Shown here: positions 23,876-32,497 of the stretch, piece by piece
Layout: every line of letters begins with the position of its first letter
Numbering within the stretch: the first letter of the stretch is position 1
NCBI RefSeq assembly: GCF_002850255.1
Contig: NZ_CP022522.1
Coordinates: 2,913,125-2,977,124 of the forward strand
Reading direction: 5' to 3'
Length of the DNA: 64,000 bases
From: Pseudoalteromonas sp. NC201
Lineage (GTDB): Bacteria > Pseudomonadota > Gammaproteobacteria > Enterobacterales > Alteromonadaceae
Translations under genes and position numbers: made by a program
The notes under the pieces: model-generated
Seen by the model: only the letters and a program-made list of their open reading frames with translations
Database searches by the model: none
Told to the model about the DNA's origin: nothing

Positions 23876-26104
23876 ATGAAACTCTCTACTCTCTCTTTAT
23901 CCATTCTTGCAACCTTCAGCGGCTGGAATGCATATGCTGAGCCGTCTTCCCCAACCAATTCCGAAATTGAAAAAATAGAGGTGTTGGGACACAAATTATC
24001 GACCTTAAACCATGATGTAGCGGCTTCAGTTTCAGCGCTAACGGAAGAGCAAATAGCGCGGCAACAAGCATCCGATTTAAACCAATTACTCAAGACTCTC
24101 CCCAATGTTGAACTATTTGGTAGCGTGACGCCGCTCTCTGGACAACCCGCCATTCGAGGGTTGTACGGTGAACGAATACACATCTCTGTAGACAATGTGA
24201 AACGTAAGATTGATTCGGATGGCAGCCAAAATATCGCGCAAATTAATTCCTTGGGAATAAACCCAGATCAATTAAAGCAAGTGCAAGTATTGCGAGGTGC
24301 CGATTCTTTAACCGTCGGTTCTGGGGCCATCGGAGGGAGTATACGACTCGTAACCAAAAACGCTGCAGATTACCTAAATGACCAGCATGGATTTGGCAGC
24401 AAAGCTTCGGTCACACATTTATCTGTATCGGATGCCAATGATATTAACGTCAGTCTATTTCACCTGAATGATCACAGTGATACGGTCTTGTCTCTTAGCC
24501 AAGTGGAATTTAACGATATTGATGTCGTGGCAGACACCAAAGCCGCAGAAGACGATAGTATTCAGCAGATAAGTAAAATAAAAAATCAGTCAAAACGTCA
24601 AAACCTCGCGCTTAAAAATACTTGGTACATCAACAAACACCATACTTTGAGCAGTAAAATTGATTACAGTAAAACCGAGTCAATCGATCAGCCGTATGCC
24701 CAGCGCATAGACTTAGCGTTGGCCTATCCGACACTTGCAGAAGATTACAAAAATGACTATCTGGAAGGAATGCTCAACTACACGTATCAAGGTGTTAGCG
24801 AGTTGCTTGACTTAGATATACAAGCATTCTTTGCACAAAAAGCCTATGATGAAATCACCAAAGGTTATATTGAACGCGGCAGCAACAAAATTAACTATGA
24901 TGGAGAGAAAAATGGAGAAAGTACGCGCAAAGGCTTGAGAGTCGCTAACTTGGCTACATTCACTGGGAAAATAAAGCACAAGCTAGCCATTGAAGCGCAG
25001 TACGAATCCGAAAGCTTCGACCAACAGCAATGGGACGAAAACCCTGCTGATAAGTCAACCTACTATGGCGATAGCGACGCCTCCAATTGGTCAATTTCTG
25101 TTATCGATCAAAGTCAGTTTTTAAATGAGAGATTACTCCTTACAGGAGGTGTGAGATTCGATAAATACACCCGCTCAAGTAACCATTTTGTCGCCTATTC
25201 CGATAATGATGATTCTGAACTCTCTAGCGAGCTAGGAGTAACTTTTAAAGTCGCGGATTATCTTAATTTTTACGCTAAAGCCGCGGAGGCATTTCGAGCA
25301 CCTTCGCTTCAAGAGTTGTATAAAAAAGATGAGTGGAGATGTCATATTGGTGGAAAAATTTGCTTTAGCGAACCGCAACCAGATTTAAAAGCCGAAGACT
25401 CTCAAAGCTACGAAGTTGGTTTTGGTTTGAGTTGGCAAGACTTATCCTTCGCTGATAACTTCAGTGTAAAAGTCATGTACTTTGATAGTGAGGTAGATAA
25501 TTACATCGACAATGTACCTTTTATGTACTACATCGATGAGAATGGCAATAAACAGCTCGGCTCACCCGGTCCCAATCCCAGCAATGGGGTCCCTGTCGCC
25601 ACACACCGTGATTATAGTGCGAAAAACATCGGCAAGTTATTCAGTCACGGTATTGAAATTGAGGCACAGTATTCATTTAAAAAATTAGACATCTACCTAG
25701 GATACGCCTCTATGAATATGGATGTCGTCGGTGTACCTAATTTCTTTTTAGGCACTATTGACCATACACGCCAGCCATATTCTGAAGCACCAGCAGATAA
25801 GCTTACTTGGAATACCAATTATCAATTGAACAGTAATTTAAATCTGGGTTTTCAATTGTTACACTACAGAGCTCAACAGCGCCTTAGCGAAGATCTCATC
25901 ACACGCGGATACGGTACTGGGACCTATACTATCTACAACCTCAACGTAAAATACCAAGGTGAGGGAGTATTATCAGGCTTTTCTGCCCGACTGGGTGTAG
26001 ACAACCTAACGGATAAGCGTTATTTGCGAGCGCCAGCAAGTGAAGCGAACGACCCCGCAGAGCTTGGCAGAAACATTAAAGCGACAGTAAGCTACCAATT
26101 TTGA
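23876..26104 (+). CDS. TonB-dependent heme/hemoglobin-type receptor
   Basis: Outer-membrane TonB-dependent receptor of 742 residues: signal peptide ending NAYA, TonB box region (IEKIEVLGHK), plug domain (LLKTLPNVELFG; PAIRGLYGERIHISVDNVKRKI; LKQVQVLRGADSLTVGSGAIGGSI), and barrel ending in Phe. The plug sequence and the FRAP motif (473-476, AFRAPSLQELY), followed by His490 and a PDL motif, resemble heme receptors of the HemR group, where a His between FRAP and NPNL contacts heme. That assignment is an inference. A Fur-like site precedes the gene. No heme-transport permease or heme oxygenase is nearby. Confidence 0.85.
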   Translation: MKLSTLSLSILATFSGWNAYAEPSSPTNSEIEKIEVLGHKLSTLNHDVAASVSALTEEQIARQQASDLNQLLKTLPNVELFGSVTPLSGQPAIRGLYGERIHISVDNVKRKIDSDGSQNIAQINSLGINPDQLKQVQVLRGADSLTVGSGAIGGSIRLVTKNAADYLNDQHGFGSKASVTHLSVSDANDINVSLFHLNDHSDTVLSLSQVEFNDIDVVADTKAAEDDSIQQISKIKNQSKRQNLALKNTWYINKHHTLSSKIDYSKTESIDQPYAQRIDLALAYPTLAEDYKNDYLEGMLNYTYQGVSELLDLDIQAFFAQKAYDEITKGYIERGSNKINYDGEKNGESTRKGLRVANLATFTGKIKHKLAIEAQYESESFDQQQWDENPADKSTYYGDSDASNWSISVIDQSQFLNERLLLTGGVRFDKYTRSSNHFVAYSDNDDSELSSELGVTFKVADYLNFYAKAAEAFRAPSLQELYKKDEWRCHIGGKICFSEPQPDLKAEDSQSYEVGFGLSWQDLSFADNFSVKVMYFDSEVDNYIDNVPFMYYIDENGNKQLGSPGPNPSNGVPVATHRDYSAKNIGKLFSHGIEIEAQYSFKKLDIYLGYASMNMDVVGVPNFFLGTIDHTRQPYSEAPADKLTWNTNYQLNSNLNLGFQLLHYRAQQRLSEDLITRGYGTGTYTIYNLNVKYQGEGVLSGFSARLGVDNLTDKRYLRAPASEANDPAELGRNIKATVSYQF

Positions 26105-26126
26105 TAAAGTAAATGTGATTTTAGAA

Positions 26127-26156
26127 CAAAAATGCCGACTTAAAGTCGGCATTTTT
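26127..26156. terminator. Bidirectional intrinsic terminator
   Basis: A-run, ATGCCGACTT, one-base loop, AAGTCGGCAT, T-run. A perfect 10-bp stem with A and T tracts on both sides, placed between two convergent genes. Confidence 0.92.
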
Positions 26157-26179
26157 AACATCATTTGGGTTTTTGCTCG

Positions 26180-27910
26180 TTATAGTTTTTTCAGCTTCAT
26201 ATCAGTGCCAAATACAAGGCCATGATCTGCAACATCCATACTAAACTCAAACACCATATTTTGCTGTAAAAATGCATCAATACCTTCGGGCATTGGTTGA
26301 CCAGTCGCTTTTGCCGCCTCTAACATTGGTGCTAAAAACGCTTGCATATCCATACTGAAATGCGTCATGCCATTAGTTTCTAGTGCTTGGCTTGCCATTT
26401 TCTCAGCAATAATTGTCGCCTTTTCACCCGTAAACAGCACTAAGTGATCGCCTTTAACCGCCAACTTGATATCCATACCCAATGGCTGCGGAGATGGAAT
26501 GTACTGGTTAATTGAAACCGGAGTACCATCTTCTGGGATTTGAATTTGACCCAGCATAGGTGCAAGCCCTTTCACCGTATTAACAAGTACTAAAGGATCT
26601 TCGGCAGACAATGTGACTAGCGCATCAAACGTTTTAGGTTCTGGCATGCCTTGGTCGTTTGGCTCCATAACAAGATCAAAAACGGACGCACTCACGCCTT
26701 TAACCGAGTTCGCCATGCCTGTCATCATCGCAATAGCCATTGGACTGTTTTGTTTCGCTTGCTGCTGTAGTGCAACGAGTTCAGAGCACTTGAATTCAGC
26801 TTTAGTAAAGCGGCCCCAAAGGGTGTTTACAAGCGGTGCGACTTTTGCAACATCAACACCATAGCCAAACCCTAGAACTTTCTCTTCACCGTTGGTGACG
26901 TGCGCAGGAATAAAGCCACGGATCGACCCAAGCGCTTTCATCAGTTCAGCATCTTTACCCACCACAACAGTATCAACTTCAAAGTCGATTGCGGAATTAG
27001 TAAATTGAATGTTCTTGGTACCCAATACCGTTGCAGGCCACAGGTTGGCGATTTCACTGTAGTCCGCCTGACACTCAGGCGCACGTACCGCCGCTAATTT
27101 CTCAGTCCCACCACCTAGCTGCAATAGATTATTTAACATACGAGTCAAATCAGACTGCTTGTTTGCAGTAATACCATCGACGATAGCCACATGGTTCAGA
27201 AACGCAATTGACGAACCATCAAAACCAAACTGCGTATTGTATTGCTCAAGTTTGCCAGATTGCGCCAGTGACTGGGCTGGTTTGGCAATACCCAAAGCGA
27301 CTTTTAAATCCGCTTCAGTATTAATTGGCGTGTTAAATGTTGTTGTTACCCATTGACCTTGCACGGATGTGATAAGCTCAATTTTAGCTTCTGGCGCGAA
27401 CTCAAGCTGATAACGCGTTAATGCGACACCATCAAGCGTATCTTCTTGGTATGTGATTTCGGCATCTTTTGCAGCCATTTTTATCGTACGTTGAAAAGCC
27501 TCAGGATCCGCCAGTTCATAGCGCAATGTTGGCAGCAAACCAACTGTGTAGAATACACTTCTGACCGTATCACCCATGCCTAAGATAGCTTTCATTTGTT
27601 CAGGGGATGTCATCGCTAGATTGTATTGCTCTAGTAGCGTTGCTACAAAGTCCAAGTGCTTATCATTTTCTTTTCTAAGCAACCCAGTTATCTCTTCGAT
27701 ATTTTGAACCTGTCGAAGCTCTTCAGGCATGAAAGACAAATATTTTTGTTGCTCAAAAGGCGTTAATTGCCCCCAAAATACCGCGGTATCAGCCGGAACA
27801 TATTCCAGTTGTTCCATCGCGATGCTTGAAGAAGATGATGATTGAGTGGTTACATAAGCACCAACGGCAATAGCCACAGCACCTAAGCCAACGAGAAGTT
27901 TTGTATTCAT
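26180..27910 (-). CDS. Large membrane-anchored or exported protein of unknown function
   Basis: 576 residues from the ATG at 27910, chosen because AAGGA lies 7 bases upstream and the signal/anchor (MNTKLLVGLGAVAIAVGAYV) follows directly; an ATG 24 codons further upstream is unlikely. A poly-Ser linker (TQSSSSSS) follows the hydrophobic segment. The rest looks like a two-lobed soluble domain: MEQLEYVPADTAVFWGQL, LLPTLRYELADPEAFQRTI, a repeat-like second half, and an LVLFTGEKA segment. The opening (protein exposed outside, VPADTAVFW) resembles DUF3352-type proteins, but I am not certain. Function unknown. Confidence 0.7.
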   Translation of the reverse strand: MNTKLLVGLGAVAIAVGAYVTTQSSSSSSIAMEQLEYVPADTAVFWGQLTPFEQQKYLSFMPEELRQVQNIEEITGLLRKENDKHLDFVATLLEQYNLAMTSPEQMKAILGMGDTVRSVFYTVGLLPTLRYELADPEAFQRTIKMAAKDAEITYQEDTLDGVALTRYQLEFAPEAKIELITSVQGQWVTTTFNTPINTEADLKVALGIAKPAQSLAQSGKLEQYNTQFGFDGSSIAFLNHVAIVDGITANKQSDLTRMLNNLLQLGGGTEKLAAVRAPECQADYSEIANLWPATVLGTKNIQFTNSAIDFEVDTVVVGKDAELMKALGSIRGFIPAHVTNGEEKVLGFGYGVDVAKVAPLVNTLWGRFTKAEFKCSELVALQQQAKQNSPMAIAMMTGMANSVKGVSASVFDLVMEPNDQGMPEPKTFDALVTLSAEDPLVLVNTVKGLAPMLGQIQIPEDGTPVSINQYIPSPQPLGMDIKLAVKGDHLVLFTGEKATIIAEKMASQALETNGMTHFSMDMQAFLAPMLEAAKATGQPMPEGIDAFLQQNMVFEFSMDVADHGLVFGTDMKLKKL

Positions 27911-28166
27911 AATGTGATCCTTGTTATCACCACGGAACATAGCCAAACACGTGGTAAATTTATTCTTCCCTACGAACCGCAACGATTGCGCGCGTCAGAG
28001 GTCGTTGCATCAAAACACCTAAGTGTCCAAAAATGCAGCGCTATTGTACCTTGATTATTGTCTCAATTCCATTAATTGTGCGCAGTCAAGTTACTCTCAA
28101 TATTCGGTCAGTTTTAAAGTGAGCTTGATTGGTACATCAATAACCACCAAGCTCTCATTTACAGGG

Positions 28167-30131
28167 TTATTGACTTTCTGCTTGTAAAGTCAACCCTGAA
28201 AAAGCAGCGTAACCATAGAGTCCAATATACCAAGTTCCCGCATTTGGATTGGTGATTGTGCACGTTTCATTATTGCCATTTTCATAAGGCCGACACTCGT
28301 AGGTATTACTATTTGGTTGTTGACCAAAACGCAGATATAAATCAGCATCTCCAGTACCACCCGATGCCTTTACTTGCAGGCTCTGTGTTCCCTGTGCCAC
28401 GTCAAAAGTATAATACTGCCACTGACCTTTACTGGCGGATTGATCCAACCATTGCTGGCTATTACCTTGATCTGGAGGAGTGTCAGTATAAACCGTAGCC
28501 GTTAGCGCAACGCCCGAATAACGCTCATAGCCATCAAGCATGACATAGTAACGACCTGTTTGTACTGGAGTAATTGTACAGACTTCATTATTACCTGATT
28601 TATAGGGTCGACAATCGTAGTTTTGTGTCGTTGGTTCCGCATTAAAGCGCACATACATATCTACATCCCCACTGCCGCCCGCCGTTTCAACTTTTAGCTG
28701 CGTCGCTCCTGCAGGCACATCAATGTAATAAAGTGTCTGAGAAGACTTAACGCCAGTGACATTCGCTTGTGTTTGACCACTGATAAGTTCAATTGCAGCT
28801 GGCGGCTCAACAATGGGAGTTTCTATCACAGATAGATTATTGCTTGCTTTGATCAGATTCAGTTCATCACCAATTTCGGCGGCATACCACCATGTCATAT
28901 TCATAGGTAACGCGAGCGGATCGGCATCTCGCTGCGCTTTAGATAAGGCAGTTGCATTGCTTGAAAACTCAGCAGTTCGAACAGTAAGCTTATCATTTGT
29001 CACACTCAACACTTTAAACTGTTGAATACTCGCAAGGTCGATAGTCCAGCTTTTTGGATCATTGGCGCTTCTTGCCGGTGCACCCCAGCTTCCCTCACCC
29101 ACATAAACGGTGCCGCCTTGGGTCGTTGCAGTAAAGCCATTGCTGGTAGGCGTTAGTGCGTAAGTCAGTTTATTGATATGAGTATCGGACTCTACCACTA
29201 GGTTCATCGCATTATTATAGAAGTCTTGTGCCCACCAAGTGTGTAATATGGTGTTGTCTGACTTACCTGAATAGTGAGGATACATCGGCTTGTGATACTG
29301 AGCGATACGCCACGTTGCGCTGTTGCCCTGAGACTGTAAGTCGCTTTTCAGCCAATTGTTCATCGCTGTGGCATAGCTCGACCAGCCACTATTTTTAAAT
29401 TGGCTGTTTAAGGTATAAACCCTTAAAAGCCCCGCCACGTTAAAAGCACCATAGGTATCTTTTGCTGTACACGCACCATCTTGGTCATAATCTACGCCAA
29501 ATACTTCGCATAGCGTTTTGTAGTTATCGTCTTCGTGATTGCCATGTGTTGCTACAAATGGATAAATTCGCTTGTATGCAAGGCCATCAATCAAATCATC
29601 CGAAAAGGTTAATTGCCAATCTTTTAAGTATTCACGCATTTCAGAAACGGAGTTTGCATTGGTGTAATCGCCACCATGCATAATAAATAGCGGTCGAATT
29701 TTAGCGATCAACTCATTGCCTTTACGGCGTGTTGTCCAACCCGTGCGCGTATCACCACCAGCTACAGCAGTGATCCCTGATGCCGTTTGCGGCGCAGTTC
29801 TGAACCACAAACGCTGACCGCAACCTTGTGAATCACAAACACGATAATAAACCGCACTATCAGGGGTTAAGCCGGTTAATTTCACAAATGAACTTGAGAG
29901 GCCACCGTCAAAGGTATGCGTAGCGCTGACCGCAGCACTTTGCCAACTCTGCTCATCCGTTGTGCTGCCATATTTAACAATATGATTAGTGCCTGATGTA
30001 GGTGTAAACCCTATTGTTGCTGAAGTGCTTGGGCTGGTGTCCCACACAAGACGGTGGTAGTCACTCGCAGCAAAACTGCTGCAAGATAGACCTGCTGCAA
30101 CCACAAAAGTTGCCATTTGAGTATATTTCAT
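28167..30131 (-). CDS. Secreted purple-acid-phosphatase-like metallophosphoesterase with two PPC domains
   Basis: 654 residues. Signal peptide (to about SCSSFAAS), an N-terminal fibronectin-like domain (TPTSGTNHIVKYGSTTD; VYYRVCDSQGC), a calcineurin-like phosphoesterase core with metal-ligand motifs (GGDTRTG, HGGDYTN, THGNHED, YHKPMYPHYS, SDTHIN), and two tandem C-terminal PPC domains. The latter are recognised by SGDVDMYVRFN/CRPYKSGNNEVCTI and TGDADLYLRFG/CRPYENGNNETCTI. PPC domains are typical of proteins exported by marine gammaproteobacteria. It should hydrolyse phosphate esters outside the cytoplasm. It is the last gene of an operon with a DUF1566 protein and a cytochrome b/EB_dh protein, 11 bases from the former. 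Confidence 0.9.
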   Translation of the reverse strand: MKYTQMATFVVAAGLSCSSFAASDYHRLVWDTSPSTSATIGFTPTSGTNHIVKYGSTTDEQSWQSAAVSATHTFDGGLSSSFVKLTGLTPDSAVYYRVCDSQGCGQRLWFRTAPQTASGITAVAGGDTRTGWTTRRKGNELIAKIRPLFIMHGGDYTNANSVSEMREYLKDWQLTFSDDLIDGLAYKRIYPFVATHGNHEDDNYKTLCEVFGVDYDQDGACTAKDTYGAFNVAGLLRVYTLNSQFKNSGWSSYATAMNNWLKSDLQSQGNSATWRIAQYHKPMYPHYSGKSDNTILHTWWAQDFYNNAMNLVVESDTHINKLTYALTPTSNGFTATTQGGTVYVGEGSWGAPARSANDPKSWTIDLASIQQFKVLSVTNDKLTVRTAEFSSNATALSKAQRDADPLALPMNMTWWYAAEIGDELNLIKASNNLSVIETPIVEPPAAIELISGQTQANVTGVKSSQTLYYIDVPAGATQLKVETAGGSGDVDMYVRFNAEPTTQNYDCRPYKSGNNEVCTITPVQTGRYYVMLDGYERYSGVALTATVYTDTPPDQGNSQQWLDQSASKGQWQYYTFDVAQGTQSLQVKASGGTGDADLYLRFGQQPNSNTYECRPYENGNNETCTITNPNAGTWYIGLYGYAAFSGLTLQAESQ

Positions 30132-30142
30132 TTCCTTGGTTC

Positions 30143-30814
30143 CTAGTTTAGAGTAACAGGCTCAGCACGACTTTGAGCCAATGAGAGTGGTGTTGATGGC
30201 GTAGCCACCAACATGACAAATGCGGCGTTTGCATATGGGAGCGAAAGCGCCTCTGCAGATTGAAAATTCACAGCCGTTGCTCCTAACTTTTCACGCTTAA
30301 ACGACTTGGGTAATGGCACGCCACCCTCACCACTCCAATAGTCACCATTTTTAATGTGTGGGAAAAAATCACTTGCGATATGGGGTTGTCCGGGACTATT
30401 TGGCGTTTGAATTAAAGAGCGTAGCTCATCAGGTGTAGGTAAGCGCCATTCGGCACTACCACATAAAGAAGCTTGGTTGGTTTTACGGATCAGATCTTGG
30501 CTATCGCAGTGGGATGCTTCGAAATAACAATCACCTTGATCAGCATGACCAAATTGACCGTCATACCAAGAGTAACTCCAATAGCCATCGTGGATAGACT
30601 CATCATCTCGTTTTACTTCCCAGAGCAGATTAAGCTTTTTGTCATAGACACAATGCCAAGGACCCTGCCAGACAGACAAAAACTGCATGTCATTAGTGAC
30701 TTTAATAAAGCGTGCATGAGTTGGAATTTCTCGCTCAGAGGGGCTGAATAACAAGTAGCTAATCGCCACAGCGGCAATCGCTAAACTAAGTATTAAACGT
30801 GAGGCTACGGTCAT
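30143..30814 (-). CDS. DUF1566 (Lcl-type C-lectin-like) membrane-anchored protein
   Basis: 223 residues. An N-terminal membrane helix or signal (SRLILSLAIAAVAISYLLF) is followed by a DUF1566/Lcl C-terminal-like domain (AEWRLPTPDELRSLIQ; FPHIKNGDYWSGEGG). Several Cys (CVYDKK; CYFEASHCDS; ASLCGSAEW) could form disulfides in the periplasm. Its start overlaps the preceding cytochrome gene by 4 bases (ATGA), so translation is coupled. Lcl-type domains are often surface-adhesion or substrate-recognition modules; the role here is unknown. Confidence 0.82.
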   Translation of the reverse strand: MTVASRLILSLAIAAVAISYLLFSPSEREIPTHARFIKVTNDMQFLSVWQGPWHCVYDKKLNLLWEVKRDDESIHDGYWSYSWYDGQFGHADQGDCYFEASHCDSQDLIRKTNQASLCGSAEWRLPTPDELRSLIQTPNSPGQPHIASDFFPHIKNGDYWSGEGGVPLPKSFKREKLGATAVNFQSAEALSLPYANAAFVMLVATPSTPLSLAQSRAEPVTLN

Positions 30815-32325
30815 AGCATATACCTCAATTGAATCGCTCTGTGGTGACGAGTATGCGCGATTTGTGCGTGATCAAATGCCGAAACCCACATGCAAACACC
30901 AGAGCGCAGTTCAACATCAAGGGGAGAATGCGTTTGGTGTTTACGTACCAGCTCTAGCGTCCAATAGCCATCGTGCCACTCTCCCCTAGCTCTAACATCG
31001 GCTCTATCTCCCTCAAAACGATTTGAACGGTACAACACGGACGGGAGCTGTTCGCCAATTTTCGCCATGTCTCGTTGTGGGTTGTAGGTTTCGCTGGCAA
31101 ACCAGTCGAGGACTTTGCGCTCAGTGATATCCGGCGATGGAATTGGCATTCGCTTTGGCGTAACCTCAGTTGGTGAATACCAGCGCCAGTTCATCACATA
31201 AGCACCGCTTTCTTTGCCATCAGGTTGATATCCTGCGGTGTAACGCCTTTGCCCAAGTGCAACGCTTTGAGGTGGCCCAAAAAAATTATCATCGGCCAAG
31301 TACATGTCATTGGTTCTCAGCGCTTTCCAGTGCCATAAGTCTCGCGTGCGGCCGTCCGTACTTGCGTGATAGCCCTTGCCATGCCAGTTACGGGGCTTGC
31401 CTGCAAGCGGCGCATCGCCGTATTGAACGGTGCCATCACCTCCTAGTTCACAGGTTGTCGATAACATGATGGCAAACTTATCTTCGTAATAAGTGCGCTC
31501 GTCAAAGCGATAAAAGCCATTTTCTTGTACTTGCCAACCGTCCGAGGTTTTTTCCAGCGGCAGATGCTCTAGGCTTTCGGTCGGATCTTGCCAGCGGATC
31601 AGAAAGAAGGTTTCATCATGGTTGCTCAACGCTTTTATTTCGACCTCACTACTCCCATCCAAGAAGTTTGCACCACCAAATGTAGTTAACTTAATAGGCT
31701 TAGCACGCAACCATTCAGGCTCGTCTCCTTTACCGTCTATTTCAAGGTGACTTTGCCTTGATAGCGGCGCAACTTCTAACCGTAAATGCTGATCTGCAAC
31801 AATAAGCTTTATGCCAAGGCCGCAAAAATACACCAGAGCAATACTGCAACTGAGCAAAATAAGCGCATTTCGGGGCAATAACACGCTCAGTACTTGCTTG
31901 CCCTTAAACACCGTGTGCTTTATGCCATGTAACACCAAATACAAAAAAATGGCTGTCGCTGATAACCCATGAATGACTAAACTTAGACTCTCTGGATTGA
32001 GCCAAAGTAACCATCCTGTGGCTATACTCAGCACAATAACAAGATACCCAATGTAGTTAACGGCTTTATCAAACTTGCTTGGTGCACCACGAAACGGTGC
32101 GCGAATGGTTGCCACAGTAAAAACAATCGCAATCAAGGTGAGTAAGCAACCAAATAACACATGTATTGACAGCAACGCGCCTTGTGGAAGCAAAGGCGAA
32201 AGAAACGCCAGAAAATCATGATTGATAATGCCCAAACGAGGACCTGTCAGTAACCCAACCAAGATAACTATTACCGCCATAACATGAAAAATGGCAAAAC
32301 TACTTCGACGCACAACCGCTCCCAA
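30811..32325 (-). CDS. Cytochrome b-like membrane protein with ethylbenzene-dehydrogenase-type heme domain
   Basis: 504 residues. The N-terminal ~190 residues hold five or so membrane helices with conserved His (AIFHVMAVIVILVG; LLSIHVLFG; LVIHGLSATAIFLYLVLHGIKH), as in b-type cytochromes. The C-terminal ~300 residues are periplasmic and match the EB_dh heme-binding family (LEIDGKGDEPEWLRA; FFLIRWQDPTESLEH; YYEDKFAIMLSTTCELGGDG; GRTRDLWHWKALRT; WTLELVRKH). It probably passes electrons across the membrane between the quinone pool and a periplasmic partner. It is first in an operon with DUF1566 and phosphoesterase genes and divergent from a RoxA-like cytochrome c. Confidence 0.87.
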   Translation of the reverse strand: MGAVVRRSSFAIFHVMAVIVILVGLLTGPRLGIINHDFLAFLSPLLPQGALLSIHVLFGCLLTLIAIVFTVATIRAPFRGAPSKFDKAVNYIGYLVIVLSIATGWLLWLNPESLSLVIHGLSATAIFLYLVLHGIKHTVFKGKQVLSVLLPRNALILLSCSIALVYFCGLGIKLIVADQHLRLEVAPLSRQSHLEIDGKGDEPEWLRAKPIKLTTFGGANFLDGSSEVEIKALSNHDETFFLIRWQDPTESLEHLPLEKTSDGWQVQENGFYRFDERTYYEDKFAIMLSTTCELGGDGTVQYGDAPLAGKPRNWHGKGYHASTDGRTRDLWHWKALRTNDMYLADDNFFGPPQSVALGQRRYTAGYQPDGKESGAYVMNWRWYSPTEVTPKRMPIPSPDITERKVLDWFASETYNPQRDMAKIGEQLPSVLYRSNRFEGDRADVRARGEWHDGYWTLELVRKHQTHSPLDVELRSGVCMWVSAFDHAQIAHTRHHRAIQLRYML

Positions 32326-32497
32326 ACAAATAAAGTAAATTTAGTGTAAACAAATAAATTTACATAAATATTTCATATTTGGAAAGATGAGACTTTCTCA
32401 TCTTGTGAATTAGCGGCAAGTGTAATGTCGTGTAACTTGATTGTTAATTAGTTTGTACTAAGGTAGTTGGTACTTCCACCGTCACGGACAGTTCAAC